Program-made: the position numbers and the translations under genes
Shown here: piece after piece, positions 1 to 8,148 of the stretch
How positions within the stretch are numbered: the stretch's first letter is position 1
How the letters are laid out: every line of letters begins with the position of its first letter
From: a virus
Length of the DNA: 45,548 nucleotides
Virus record (IMG/VR): IMGVR_UViG_3300033148_001204
Coordinates: 1 to 45,548 of that record
Direction: 5' to 3' (one strand)
Notes under the pieces: generated by a model
Database searches by the model: none
Seen by the model: only the letters and a program-made list of their open reading frames with translations
What the model was told of the DNA's origin: nothing

Positions 1-45
1 TTATATAGAATAAAATTTAATTTAATTCTATATAATTCTATAATT
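1..45. repeat. Terminal direct repeat, left copy
   Basis: The first 45 bases are identical to 45504-45548. In an assembled phage contig this normally means the molecule was circular or circularly permuted and the assembler cut it with an overlap. It is too short to be the typical terminal redundancy of a T7-like virion. A real short end repeat cannot be excluded. Confidence 0.9.
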
Positions 46-158
46 CTTATAATTATCGCCCATATAGACTATAATTTATAATAATTATTTGTAATTCTTA
101 TATATATCACCTATAAGAATTCTAAATAATTATTATCAAAAATAATTATAATAATAGA

Positions 159-197
159 TATAATTTAAGAAGAGATTTATAATAATTTAGATATAAT
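159..197 (+). promoter_or_regulatory. Promoter pair for the primase operon
   Basis: TATAAT boxes lie at 159-164 and 192-197. A TTAAGA element at 165-170 is 27 bases upstream of the second box, the distance seen at the other promoters here. Transcription from the second box would give a leader of about 25 nt, with TAAGGA ahead of the ATG at 228. Confidence 0.6.
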
Positions 198-227
198 TAT
201 AATCAATTATTAATATTAAGGAATACA

Positions 228-539
228 ATGCAATACCAAACATTCACAGAACTATCAGAACAGCTACACAAATCAAACCCGAAGTATTGGCAGATACTAG
301 TAAATAACTCAAAACTCATAATGGTTGAGGTAGCCAACACAAATCAAGGGGTAGTAGCCAAATGTTTAAACATACATCTTCCAAAATTTAACGCATTGAT
401 TCCATTACTTAGAGAGTTCTCATATGCTGATAATACTCAACTTATAATAGGAGTTGATACAGCTAATACTGCCGACACTTTAGTATTCCCAACAATTAAA
501 ACATCGGCTCCTCATGACTTAGATAGTAAGGTTGACTAA
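228..539 (+). CDS. Hypothetical protein, first gene of the primase operon
   Basis: The protein has 103 residues, is soluble-looking and mildly acidic, with no membrane segment and no motif I recognise. The ATG follows a TAAGGA ribosome site by 5 bases. Its stop overlaps the primase start (TAATG at 537-541), so the two are translationally coupled. Position suggests an early replication accessory or a regulator, but nothing in the sequence proves it. Confidence 0.75.
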   Translation: MQYQTFTELSEQLHKSNPKYWQILVNNSKLIMVEVANTNQGVVAKCLNIHLPKFNALIPLLREFSYADNTQLIIGVDTANTADTLVFPTIKTSAPHDLDSKVD

Positions 540-2989
540 TGGCAACTAATAAAACTCAAACACGCAGTTACTTTATAGACGAATTCAAAGAACGTCTAGG
601 AATTGAACTTACACCAGGTGGGATATGGAAACTAGAGCAGGGAAAGAAAACTGCCACTTCAACATATTCAACACATCGCAAGAATCACTTAACATGGGAT
701 TTATACCAAAAAGATAATATGGCAAAGCATTATCTTAAACAAGAACAACAGCTTATCATTCTTGATGTAGATGGCGAATACATGGAATATAATAGCAAAA
801 CAAAAGAGTACTACATTCCATCATTAGATTTAACAGTGCCTAACACGTTTTACACTGTATCAACACGTAAGGATAAGTTTCACTTTTACTTCAGCATCCC
901 AGAAACTCTTATCGGTAGATTACCATCAAGGGCGACGAAGATAAAGAACACGGAGGTTGATACATTCACATACGGTAATATGTTTGAATGGCATTCATTC
1001 GCACCCTCACATCATCTTAACGCTTTTGATGTAGTTAGTGTGCCAAAGAAATTAGTAGCTGTATTACAGGATTTAGATTTACCTATCGGCTCACCAACAG
1101 AGGTAACTCCAACCTCACATATTCAGCGATACAATTTAGTTACTAGATTTCTTAACGACGAGATAGAGGGTAACAAACAATGGTTCGCATTCTTCAATGC
1201 TATATTCCCAAAAGAATATAAACCTGAGAACCGTAAGAAACTGTCGATAGATGATTATCCTTTGTCATATGACCTTTTCAATAAGATAGCTGTTAAACTT
1301 ACATCAACGGCAGAGTTAGACCATTACGAGCATACTATTCCATGTCTAGAGAAGCTACTCAAACTGTGGGGTAGAGACCCAGAGTCCTCAATGTCACAAA
1401 CGTTGATGCATAAGAATATGCTTCCATCTCTACCAGAGCATGAGGCAATACTTAAGTATTCACAGGAAGATGACGAGTTAACATTCCAAGAACATTTAGA
1501 CCAGCAAGTAGGTACAACAACTCCAATATTCAGAGTGGTGGATAAAACGATAAAGTTTATAGAAATTGATAAACTGACACATGAGCCAGTAATACATAAC
1601 AATGAGTATCTTATGGATGTTAAATCTGCTCAAGCACTTCATCCTGAGCGAGATATATTTTCAGAGGATGGGAAGCTGATAGGGTGGGACCAAAACGTTC
1701 CAATACTTTATACGATTAATGACCCATATGAGGGTCAATATATTCTTGATGATAAGCAACAGCGACATGTTATAAACTTGTATACTCCGAGTCAATACAT
1801 TAAAGAGGCACAGGCTATATCAACAGTACCAAAGAATAACATATTATACAAAACTATGTTCTCTTCAATAGGGCCAAGATATCTCGAATACGTTTTAAAC
1901 TATCATGCACAAGTGCTTTTTGGTAAGACCTCGTTGAATATGGTTTTATGGATGGCGTCATTACCGACAGATTTAGGTGGTACAGGTAAGAGTATGGCTA
2001 CAATTGAGATATTGTCGATGATAGCTGGTGGGTCTATACAAGCGATAAACGAGAAGACTGCGATGTCGGGGTGGGGTGATGTAGTAGCTTCATCTAGACT
2101 TATCTCATTGGAGGATATGACCGATTTAGGTAAGAAGGAGTGGGACCAGATTTATGCGATGATTAAACAGCAGACGTCGAACTCATACAGAAAGCTTAAC
2201 ATGAAGGGAAGTGCAGTAGCTACTAAGCGAGTCTCTGTTTCGTTGAGTGGTTCATCTAATCATAGACCGATGTTACCTCCCTCAGATAGAAGGTTTCTAT
2301 GTTTAGAGCCAGCACACCTAAGAGGTGAAACTGAGCCTCTAAGTAAAGCAGATTCTAAACGTATAGGGCAAGTACTACGGTCACGAGATTACGAGGAAGA
2401 TGTACAGGTGTATGTGAATTACTTATACTATTTACACTCTAATCCAATGACAGATGATATGTATGAGGCACTATATGAGAGAACACCACAAACGGAATAC
2501 AGAGCTAAGTGGGTAGGAGATGGTGCAACGAATACACAGAATATTATCCACTCGATTGCAAGTCCTAACGACTTAATGGGTATTATAAAAACTGATTCTG
2601 AGTTAGATATTGAGCTTGTAGTTAATCTGTTTAATATGATACTAACTACATATAATGCTAAAACTGGTAAAGCAGCTGTGTCATATAAATGGTTTATAGA
2701 GTTGTTACCATTAGTAGTTGCCGAGCGATTCAAAGAGAATATATATTCTAAACATGCATTAGAGAAAATGCTACAAATAGATTTTAAGAATGTTGGAACT
2801 ATTTATTCTAATACATGGCGTAAGAATACTACCTTACCGGTGGAAGAATGGCAGACGTGGCCAACAGAGGGTTTTGTATTTAGTATAACGCCTGAACAGA
2901 TTGCAGAATATACAGAGTGTATCACTGGTATGTTAATTCCACAGGTAGAACCACTAGAGATGGTAGATATAGACGATGTGGGAAAATAA
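539..2989 (+). CDS. Primase-polymerase / SF3 helicase fusion (P4-type, DUF5906-like)
   Basis: This 816-residue protein probably primes and unwinds at the origin. The N-terminal part has archaeo-eukaryotic primase features: DVD at residues 76-78 (two metal ligands) and a downstream KFHFYF strand matching the family's catalytic-His motif. The C-terminal part is an SF3/D5-type ATPase: Walker A GGTGKS at residues 480-485, then ISLEDM as the Walker B region, and the SLSGSSNHRP region with the conserved SN of motif C. Length fits P4-like primase-helicases. It replaces the T7 gp4-type DnaB-like helicase, which is absent. It starts at the TAATG overlap with the preceding gene. The gene is somewhat richer in G and C at third positions than the early genes after it. 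The family call is firm; which domain primes is inference. Confidence 0.88.
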   Translation: MATNKTQTRSYFIDEFKERLGIELTPGGIWKLEQGKKTATSTYSTHRKNHLTWDLYQKDNMAKHYLKQEQQLIILDVDGEYMEYNSKTKEYYIPSLDLTVPNTFYTVSTRKDKFHFYFSIPETLIGRLPSRATKIKNTEVDTFTYGNMFEWHSFAPSHHLNAFDVVSVPKKLVAVLQDLDLPIGSPTEVTPTSHIQRYNLVTRFLNDEIEGNKQWFAFFNAIFPKEYKPENRKKLSIDDYPLSYDLFNKIAVKLTSTAELDHYEHTIPCLEKLLKLWGRDPESSMSQTLMHKNMLPSLPEHEAILKYSQEDDELTFQEHLDQQVGTTTPIFRVVDKTIKFIEIDKLTHEPVIHNNEYLMDVKSAQALHPERDIFSEDGKLIGWDQNVPILYTINDPYEGQYILDDKQQRHVINLYTPSQYIKEAQAISTVPKNNILYKTMFSSIGPRYLEYVLNYHAQVLFGKTSLNMVLWMASLPTDLGGTGKSMATIEILSMIAGGSIQAINEKTAMSGWGDVVASSRLISLEDMTDLGKKEWDQIYAMIKQQTSNSYRKLNMKGSAVATKRVSVSLSGSSNHRPMLPPSDRRFLCLEPAHLRGETEPLSKADSKRIGQVLRSRDYEEDVQVYVNYLYYLHSNPMTDDMYEALYERTPQTEYRAKWVGDGATNTQNIIHSIASPNDLMGIIKTDSELDIELVVNLFNMILTTYNAKTGKAAVSYKWFIELLPLVVAERFKENIYSKHALEKMLQIDFKNVGTIYSNTWRKNTTLPVEEWQTWPTEGFVFSITPEQIAEYTECITGMLIPQVEPLEMVDIDDVGK

Positions 2990-3022
2990 TCTAAAATTAA
3001 TTATTAAATTTAATTTTAGATT
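2988..3022 (+). terminator. 13-bp stem-loop after the primase gene
   Basis: AATCTAAAATTAA at 2988-3000 pairs perfectly with 3010-3022 across a 9-nt loop. It starts inside the primase stop codon and runs directly into the next promoter. The stem is A/T only and lacks a clean U run, so termination may be partial. Confidence 0.5.
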
Positions 3023-3041
3023 AAGAATATTTAGATATAAT
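3021..3041 (+). promoter_or_regulatory. Promoter for the early accessory block
   Basis: TATAAT at 3036-3041 has TTAAGA at 3021-3026, 15 bases upstream. The whole element is identical to the one before the gene at 10828. The expected start is near 3048, giving a leader of about 28 nt. Confidence 0.75.
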
Positions 3042-3075
3042 AAATTATATAAAGAGATAGAAGAAAGGAACAACA

Positions 3076-3267
3076 ATGGATAAGTTAACAGCAGAGATAA
3101 TCAAAAACCAGATGATAGGTCAAACAGATGGGCATATGGCGGCAATACCAAATAACCCTATTTTATTTAGTATCTTTGAAGTATATAAAGGAGATATATT
3201 AGCTACTAGAGATTTTGTATTTAAAGAGTTTATTTCAGAGTTAAACGAAGCATTAAATAAGAAGTAA
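3076..3267 (+). CDS. Hypothetical protein, head of the early operon
   Basis: A 63-residue protein with no recognised motif and an alternating helix-like charge pattern at its C-terminus. GAAAGGA lies 6 bases before the ATG. First genes behind early phage promoters often act on the host, but no function can be read here. Confidence 0.7.
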   Translation: MDKLTAEIIKNQMIGQTDGHMAAIPNNPILFSIFEVYKGDILATRDFVFKEFISELNEALNKK

Positions 3268-3377
3268 CAAAGTAGGTTTCATCACTACCTCTGAAAACAA
3301 TAAGTGTGAGATTTGTTCTACCCTCTATTAGAACTACTGGTTGTCCTTGAGATGTAAACCCAACTTTGGAGATAGAT
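3268..3377 (+). other. Spacer with small hairpins and locally higher GC
   Basis: The 110-base gap is visibly less AT-rich than its surroundings. GTTCTA at 3315-3320 pairs with TAGAAC at 3329-3334. AGGT at 3274-3277 can pair with ACCT at 3287-3290, while overlapping GTAG/CTAC offers an alternative fold. It could be a structured leader for the gene at 3378. Confidence 0.35.
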
Positions 3378-3593
3378 ATGTCTGATAGAACTTATACATA
3401 TGCAGAGTTAAAGAGAATGACAAAGAAGCGAGTACTAAAGATAGCAGGTTATAGAAATATGAAACATGCTTTAGCTGATGGTATTAACAGAAATGTTGCC
3501 ATGGTACCAGGTGGTAAACCTGTTATTTCTTATGATAAATTAAGTAAAAAATATCTAGCTAGAATAATAGCTAATGACAAGCAAGGAGATTAA
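3378..3593 (+). CDS. Hypothetical basic protein
   Basis: 71 residues, rich in Lys and Arg, mostly helical. The ATG at 3378 follows GGAG by 7 bases and is preferred to an in-frame TTG 12 bases upstream, which would place the ribosome site inside the gene. No domain recognised. It is followed after one base by the next start. Confidence 0.65.
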   Translation: MSDRTYTYAELKRMTKKRVLKIAGYRNMKHALADGINRNVAMVPGGKPVISYDKLSKKYLARIIANDKQGD

Positions 3594-3594
3594 A

Positions 3595-3915
3595 ATGAAA
3601 AAGATTATTGTTAATGGTGAAGAAGAGATAATGATAGAGCCTAATGAACCTTGCTATTTATGTGGTGGAGAAGTATACGGTCCATGGGCAATGTTTCATG
3701 GTGCTATAGAGTCGCAATGCTGTGGTATACAGTATCAGGTTAAAGATTATAGTGTTGAGAACGTATCGGAGCACAAAGAAGAGTTTGATTTGTACACTAA
3801 GGGTTTTAAACAACTAGGTATCAACTCAAAGTTCTTAGATAGAGTAAAAGAATTGTTTGATACTAATCAGATAACACATACAAATCAAATAACTGATGAA
3901 ATGTTGGAGGCTTAA
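3595..3915 (+). CDS. Small zinc-ribbon-like protein
   Basis: 106 residues. CYLC (C20, C23) and CC (C42, C43) form a plausible zinc knuckle. The rest is acidic and helical. Start chosen at 3595 because AAGGAG lies 6 bases upstream; a longer frame would begin within the previous gene. Zinc ribbons of this size in phage early regions bind nucleic acid or host proteins, but no specific role is shown. Confidence 0.65.
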   Translation: MKKIIVNGEEEIMIEPNEPCYLCGGEVYGPWAMFHGAIESQCCGIQYQVKDYSVENVSEHKEEFDLYTKGFKQLGINSKFLDRVKELFDTNQITHTNQITDEMLEA

Positions 3916-3916
3916 A

Positions 3917-4222
3917 ATGTTAACATGGAAAGAACTACACGCTATAAGCGAGTTAGAGGGCTTAGAAAATGAAATGCCTAAAGAGTTTGTGCCAGCTATA
4001 AATTTAGCAGGTTTATTAGGAACTAATCCTGTTATGTCTTTATCTTTTATATTAGGTTTAAACATTGGAGATGTTGAAGAAACAATGAAACTTTTAATTG
4101 GCTCAAACAGTATTACTGAGATGGGTGAATATCTATATAATAATATGGAAACTGAAAAGATTGTTAGTTCTTGCAGCATACTTATGACCGCAATAGATAA
4201 GCCATTTCCTTTAAAGGCTTAA
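3917..4222 (+). CDS. Hypothetical protein
   Basis: 101 residues with a hydrophobic stretch near residues 32-48 (LAGLLG..PVMSLSFILGL) that is amphipathic rather than clearly transmembrane. GGAGG lies about 7 bases before the ATG at 3917. No family recognised. It sits in the run of early genes with gaps of 1-3 bases. Confidence 0.6.
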   Translation: MLTWKELHAISELEGLENEMPKEFVPAINLAGLLGTNPVMSLSFILGLNIGDVEETMKLLIGSNSITEMGEYLYNNMETEKIVSSCSILMTAIDKPFPLKA

Positions 4223-4224
4223 TC

Positions 4225-4905
4225 ATGTATTTAGATGATGCAACACCTGGTACATTTCTAAAGCGATGCTATAAAGGTGAAAATATAGTTACTGATTATA
4301 TTATTAGTATATCTTTAAATAGAAAATTAAGATATTATAATCGTGTTAATAGTAATAGATACGAGGCAAGTAGTCCCGTTAGAGCTAACTCTGGCACACT
4401 GGACCACAATGATTTTGAATATTGTGACCAAAATGGAGAATTAATCAAGGAGATTAAAATGGTAAACAAAGAAAATGATGTAAATTACATCGGTGGAGAT
4501 TATCAAATAGTTGAGGTATCTTATACCACTAATACTGGGGAGTTTCCTACAATACATTCATATTACTTTAAATGTGATATTGATATAGAAGTAACAGAGG
4601 GAGATTTAATGGTAGTAGAGTCTAAGAGAGGTTTAGGTATTGTTGGAGTTATTAAATGTTTTACAAACTGTTTAGAGAATGCAGAGATTGTTAAGAAAGC
4701 TACTGCATGGATTGTATGTAAGATTGATTACTCAAGACAGAAAGCTCGTAAAGAAGCTACTGAACGTAGAGTATATGTGATACAACAACTCGAAGAGAAA
4801 AAGCAACAAATGGATGCAATTAATATGTATGCACTACTTGCAGAGACAGATAAAGATGCTGCTAAGCTTCTTGAAGAACTTAAAACTTTAGGTGGGACAA
4901 AATAA
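4225..4905 (+). CDS. Hypothetical protein with a probable internal translation start
   Basis: 226 residues. Residues 1-78 form one unit (Met at 4225). Residue 79 is a Met at 4459 preceded by AAGGAGATTAAA, the same ribosome-site string that precedes the gene at 3595. The downstream part has a strand-rich segment (GDYQIVEVSY..HSYYFKC..GDLMVVE) and a C-terminal coiled-coil-like helix rich in Lys, Glu and Gln. The gene may produce a full-length and a short protein, or may be an in-frame fusion of two genes. Confidence 0.6.
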   Translation: MYLDDATPGTFLKRCYKGENIVTDYIISISLNRKLRYYNRVNSNRYEASSPVRANSGTLDHNDFEYCDQNGELIKEIKMVNKENDVNYIGGDYQIVEVSYTTNTGEFPTIHSYYFKCDIDIEVTEGDLMVVESKRGLGIVGVIKCFTNCLENAEIVKKATAWIVCKIDYSRQKARKEATERRVYVIQQLEEKKQQMDAINMYALLAETDKDAAKLLEELKTLGGTK

Positions 4906-5279
4906 TGGTAAGATTTGAATCAGATTTAAAAGCAATAGATGATGATTATACTGACAAGCATGAAGCAAAAGACCAGATGGAAGAGTTTCTAGCTATGCAA
5001 GGTCTAAACAAAGAAAATAGAATAAGTATTATTCTTGATTACATTGTAGCTAAAACAATGGATGAAGCACAAGATGCAGAAGTGCCTACACAATCACTAT
5101 ATGAAATATATTGTGAACTAGTAGATAAAGCTGGTACAATGCGTAAACAAATGATAGTACCTTTTAAAGATGATGATAGTAAAATGAACTTGCTTATTGA
5201 GCAACAAACAGATGAATTAAAAAATCTTGAATTTGCTCTTTCATTAGGTGAACTACTTACTGAGTTAAAGGACCAGTAA
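4905..5279 (+). CDS. Hypothetical acidic helical protein
   Basis: 124 residues, strongly acidic, predicted all-helical with no Cys cluster or membrane segment. Its start overlaps the preceding stop (TAATG), so translation is coupled. Function unknown. Confidence 0.65.
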   Translation: MVRFESDLKAIDDDYTDKHEAKDQMEEFLAMQGLNKENRISIILDYIVAKTMDEAQDAEVPTQSLYEIYCELVDKAGTMRKQMIVPFKDDDSKMNLLIEQQTDELKNLEFALSLGELLTELKDQ

Positions 5280-5518
5280 TGGATAATGCAACATGTTTTG
5301 CCTCATTCGGCTCTGGCCAATTAATAGGATTTAATGTTATACCTATGAAAGTTATATTGGTTGCAGAAGACGAAGGCAAGTTAAGAGAGCGATTACGTGA
5401 AGCACCTTTTGATAATGAGTATTGTACTACTTATCCAATAGGAAAAGCTAGTACATTTATTAATGAGTGGGACTGTGAAGCTTATACTCTTGATGAATTA
5501 CTTTCATTACAAAGGTAA
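5279..5518 (+). CDS. Hypothetical protein
   Basis: 79 residues, coupled to the gene before it by TAATG. An alternating strand/helix pattern (VIPMKVILVAEDEGKLRERL) suggests a small alpha/beta fold. No family recognised. Confidence 0.6.
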   Translation: MDNATCFASFGSGQLIGFNVIPMKVILVAEDEGKLRERLREAPFDNEYCTTYPIGKASTFINEWDCEAYTLDELLSLQR

Positions 5519-5522
5519 CATT

Positions 5523-5963
5523 ATGAAACTAGATATATTTTGGGCTCACAAAGAAGGTATCTCTCAAGCTATGAGAAGTGCCTTAATAATGAGTAAAGCA
5601 TTAGGCAGACCAATGCATGATTATTGTGAGTATACTGATAATGTAACTATTCAATTAAATAAAGGATTGGTAGAAGATACTGATGAAGTTATGGAAAAGT
5701 TACAAAGTGTACAAGCTTATATAGATAATGGGTATACTCTTAAAATAGATGGTGATACTAGAGCTGATGGAAGATATGATTATTTTCATTGTGCTTATTT
5801 TAAACTAAGTAAAAAATTGCTTAGAAATAAAATAGAAGATACACAAATAGAAGATGCTATGAGAACATTGCTCAGAAAAGAAATGGGTTTACGTCCTTAT
5901 AGAGAAATTGAGTGTAAAGTACAGCTTTATTTAAGCAAGGTAAGATTGATTGGGATGCTGTAG
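5523..5963 (+). CDS. Hypothetical protein
   Basis: 146 residues. The ATG at 5523 lies 4 bases after the previous stop, with AAAGG upstream. The upstream in-frame extension overlaps the previous gene and has no ribosome site. The middle contains an acidic helix and a Tyr/His-rich stretch (GRYDYFHCAYFKL). No domain recognised. Confidence 0.6.
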   Translation: MKLDIFWAHKEGISQAMRSALIMSKALGRPMHDYCEYTDNVTIQLNKGLVEDTDEVMEKLQSVQAYIDNGYTLKIDGDTRADGRYDYFHCAYFKLSKKLLRNKIEDTQIEDAMRTLLRKEMGLRPYREIECKVQLYLSKVRLIGML

Positions 5964-6005
5964 TAGAAGCCCATACAACTGACTGTAAGATGTAAAGGAA
6001 ATATA

Positions 6006-6314
6006 ATGTATACTACAAGCGAAACATTACCTATACAGAGAGGTGAGCCTCAATTAGGTACTATAACTGATATAACAATACATGAGGCTTATTTTGGTGA
6101 GATTAGAAATTCATTCTATAAAGCTATGACAGAGGCTCAGTATATTACCAAAGAAATAAATATGATAGATACAGCCACTGATGAAGAGTTAATGATAGAG
6201 ATTGAGAATCATTTTTCTGAGTCTGAGATGTCCATGCTAGAGGTTCTGTTTGATAATAGTGATGAAGATAGGGAGCTATCATATACAGAGATTAAGGAGA
6301 TTATAGAGCTATGA
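6006..6314 (+). CDS. Hypothetical acidic protein
   Basis: 102 residues, very acidic C-terminal half (many Glu), predicted helical. AAAGGAAATATA precedes the ATG. Strongly acidic early phage proteins are often inhibitors that mimic nucleic acid, but that is only a possibility here. Confidence 0.6.
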   Translation: MYTTSETLPIQRGEPQLGTITDITIHEAYFGEIRNSFYKAMTEAQYITKEINMIDTATDEELMIEIENHFSESEMSMLEVLFDNSDEDRELSYTEIKEIIEL

Positions 6315-6553
6315 TAGTAGATATAATATTAATTTCGATAGCACAGTTAACGTTCATGGCTTATGCTAGGTCTAAGAATTGGAGAATAGCAGACCCTGAT
6401 GGAGATGTTGGTATTTTTATGTATATACCTATACTTGGTCCTATATCAATTATTATGGCTTTTGGCTTAATAGCAGTATTTGTAGCCCCTTTCTTAATAC
6501 CATCAGGTATTTCTTGGTGTGTAGATAAAATAGTAAGGAAACGAGATGATTAA
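6311..6553 (+). CDS. Two-helix membrane protein
   Basis: 80 residues with hydrophobic segments near residues 2-18 and 37-68, the second containing Pro and Gly and long enough for one kinked or two helices. The C-terminus is basic (KIVRKRDD), which favours it staying in the cytoplasm. ATGA overlap with the previous gene. Likely inner-membrane; role unknown. Confidence 0.6.
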   Translation: MIVDIILISIAQLTFMAYARSKNWRIADPDGDVGIFMYIPILGPISIIMAFGLIAVFVAPFLIPSGISWCVDKIVRKRDD

Positions 6554-6722
6554 TAATTTAAAGATAGTTAATGATTATAAAACACTTGCTATACCTTTAG
6601 ATATGGTAGCGAGTATGAATAAGGTATCTACAGGTTACTGTTTAAATCTATTACACAAAGCAATGGTTACCATACCTGAGAGTATAAGAGAGAGTAAAAC
6701 TATATTAAAGGAGTTAGAATGA
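6546..6722 (+). CDS. Small hypothetical protein
   Basis: 58 residues (begins MINNLKIVND, ends KELE). It overlaps the preceding gene by 8 bases and the next gene by ATGA at 6719-6722, the spacing typical of this operon. That coupling is the main evidence it is real. No recognised motif. Confidence 0.55.
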   Translation: MINNLKIVNDYKTLAIPLDMVASMNKVSTGYCLNLLHKAMVTIPESIRESKTILKELE

Positions 6723-7300
6723 AATGGTTAAAAGATTTATTTTCTTCAAAACAAGCTACTGATAGAGAAGAAAGTGCTAAAAATATAAATGATATTCCTC
6801 TTGTTGAGTTAGAGAGATTATATAAAATAGCTGCAATAAGTATACTTGAGAAGTCTAATATAGAAATTAAGATATCTAAATATAATAGAGAATTAGATAA
6901 GAACTTTATATTTAAGATGGGTTTATTCTCCATAGAACCTACATATGGAGCTAGTAGCACTGATTATATATGTAATGATATAACAAATCTATTGAATAAA
7001 GATATAGGTCATAATACAGTATTTGATTTGAGAGGAAATAAAATCGGTAATGGTAAATTTGAATTAAGCTGTAGTATAGCAGCTTCTATTTTAAGCGATA
7101 AAAATGTAGATGATAAGGTTAAAAATAGATTAAGGCTTTTACTATTTAAAGATTATATAGATGATGCTAAGTTCTTTCAGAGAGATAACCATGTCGATTA
7201 TGGTTTATTTAATATGGCATCTTATCCTATATTTGATAGTGAAATAGAGATGAAAAAACTACTGGTTTTATTAAGTAATAAAGCCTTTAAGGATAAGTAA
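6719..7300 (+). CDS. Hypothetical protein
   Basis: 193 residues, Asn/Lys/Ile-rich, mixed helix and strand, no cofactor motif. AAGGAG lies 7 bases before the ATG. It is one of the larger early unknowns and is flanked by coupled small genes. Confidence 0.65.
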   Translation: MKWLKDLFSSKQATDREESAKNINDIPLVELERLYKIAAISILEKSNIEIKISKYNRELDKNFIFKMGLFSIEPTYGASSTDYICNDITNLLNKDIGHNTVFDLRGNKIGNGKFELSCSIAASILSDKNVDDKVKNRLRLLLFKDYIDDAKFFQRDNHVDYGLFNMASYPIFDSEIEMKKLLVLLSNKAFKDK

Positions 7301-7470
7301 TGAGTGCTACACATGATAGATTTCTTGGTTATTTGAAAGAGGCAATAGTTAGAGGTAGATTCCTAAAAGCTGAGAATATAAGACTTGAAAGAATAAACCA
7401 TAATGCTGCTCTACTATGTAAAATAGAATTTGATGTGGCTATGTACAATTGTATGAGTAAGCATGTATAG
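7300..7470 (+). CDS. Small hypothetical protein
   Basis: 56 residues (begins MSATHDRFLG, ends MSKHV), basic and helical. Starts at the TAATG overlap with the previous stop and overlaps the following peptide gene by 8 bases. No family recognised. Confidence 0.5.
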   Translation: MSATHDRFLGYLKEAIVRGRFLKAENIRLERINHNAALLCKIEFDVAMYNCMSKHV

Positions 7471-7543
7471 TACATATGGAACAATAGCATTTATAGCTTG
7501 TATGGCTTACTTAGCTTATAATGTAATAACAGGAGAAGATTAA
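7463..7543 (+). CDS. Single-pass membrane micropeptide (26 residues)
   Basis: Encodes MYSTYGTIAFIACMAYLAYN followed by six residues. Almost the whole peptide is one hydrophobic helix. The start overlaps the previous gene by 8 bases and the stop is directly followed by the next ATG. No strong ribosome site, so translation would rely on coupling. Confidence 0.45.
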   Translation: MYSTYGTIAFIACMAYLAYNVITGED

Positions 7544-7819
7544 ATGGCTAAGAACAGATATAATATAGGTCAAAGATTTGGCAAGTTAGAATTAATGAGT
7601 ATTGATACTACTAAAGGCATGTATAAACTTATATGTGAATGTGGTAAGTTTGTATCTCGTCCTTGTAATATTATGAATAATAATTTACCTCCTAGAAGTT
7701 GTAACGATTGTAAAATGGATAAGCAAAGAGAAACAAGTAGAGTGAACAATAGCTTCATAGAGGTAAGAGAAAACACTGATAAAGAAGCGCAAATGATTAA
7801 AAGGTTTAAAAATGCATGA
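7544..7819 (+). CDS. Zinc-binding protein (RFGKL / CxC type)
   Basis: 91 residues. IGQRFGKLELMS near the N-terminus followed by CEC (C31, C33), C41 and CNDC (C53, C56) matches a zinc module often seen in phage proteins and at the N-terminus of AP2 or HNH homing enzymes. No nuclease domain follows, so only the module is present. AGGAGAA lies just upstream. Confidence 0.6.
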   Translation: MAKNRYNIGQRFGKLELMSIDTTKGMYKLICECGKFVSRPCNIMNNNLPPRSCNDCKMDKQRETSRVNNSFIEVRENTDKEAQMIKRFKNA

Positions 7820-7949
7820 TTTAAAATATAAGCTTAGAATGTTTAAAATAAAACATGATAAGTTAGTAATATTAATAGAATTAATGGTAACAATAGCTAT
7901 ATCATTAAGCTTAGCTTATTTATTCTTTTTAGCTACTATAGGAGTATAG
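7812..7949 (+). CDS. Single-pass membrane peptide (45 residues)
   Basis: A basic N-terminus (residues 1-18, several Lys and Arg) precedes a hydrophobic helix from about residue 19 to 45 (LVILIELMVTIAISLSLAYL). Overlaps the previous gene by 8 bases; the next gene starts two bases after its stop. The basic N-terminus predicts an N-in orientation. Function unknown. Confidence 0.5.
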   Translation: MHDLKYKLRMFKIKHDKLVILIELMVTIAISLSLAYLFFLATIGV

Positions 7950-7950
7950 T

Positions 7951-8148
7951 ATGAGTTATATGATAGGTTTAATAGTATATAAAGACTCGCTGAATAATTG
8001 GAATGAGGCTACAAATATAGCTTTTATAAATAAAGATGCTAATAAGATAAAAGTAATTTCAGCTAATCATGAGCAATACGCTAGGAAGCATTTAATAAAC
8101 AACAATGATTGGTTTGAACACTATAATCATTTAAGGAGTAAAGGATAA
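7951..8148 (+). CDS. Hypothetical protein
   Basis: 65 residues with no recognised domain. The following gene starts in its stop (TAATG). The ribosome site is GGAG about 6 bases before the ATG. Confidence 0.55.
   Translation: MSYMIGLIVYKDSLNNWNEATNIAFINKDANKIKVISANHEQYARKHLINNNDWFEHYNHLRSKG

Larger units (their letters stand above)
1..227. other. AT-rich non-coding junction upstream of the primase operon, candidate origin (left part)
   Basis: This continues the region at the other end of the window. It has an ATTCTATAATT copy at 35-45 followed by TTATAATTAT, then about 100 bases of nearly pure A/T, and ends with two TATAAT boxes that would drive the gene at 228. No reading frame of note is present on either strand. 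Confidence 0.45.
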
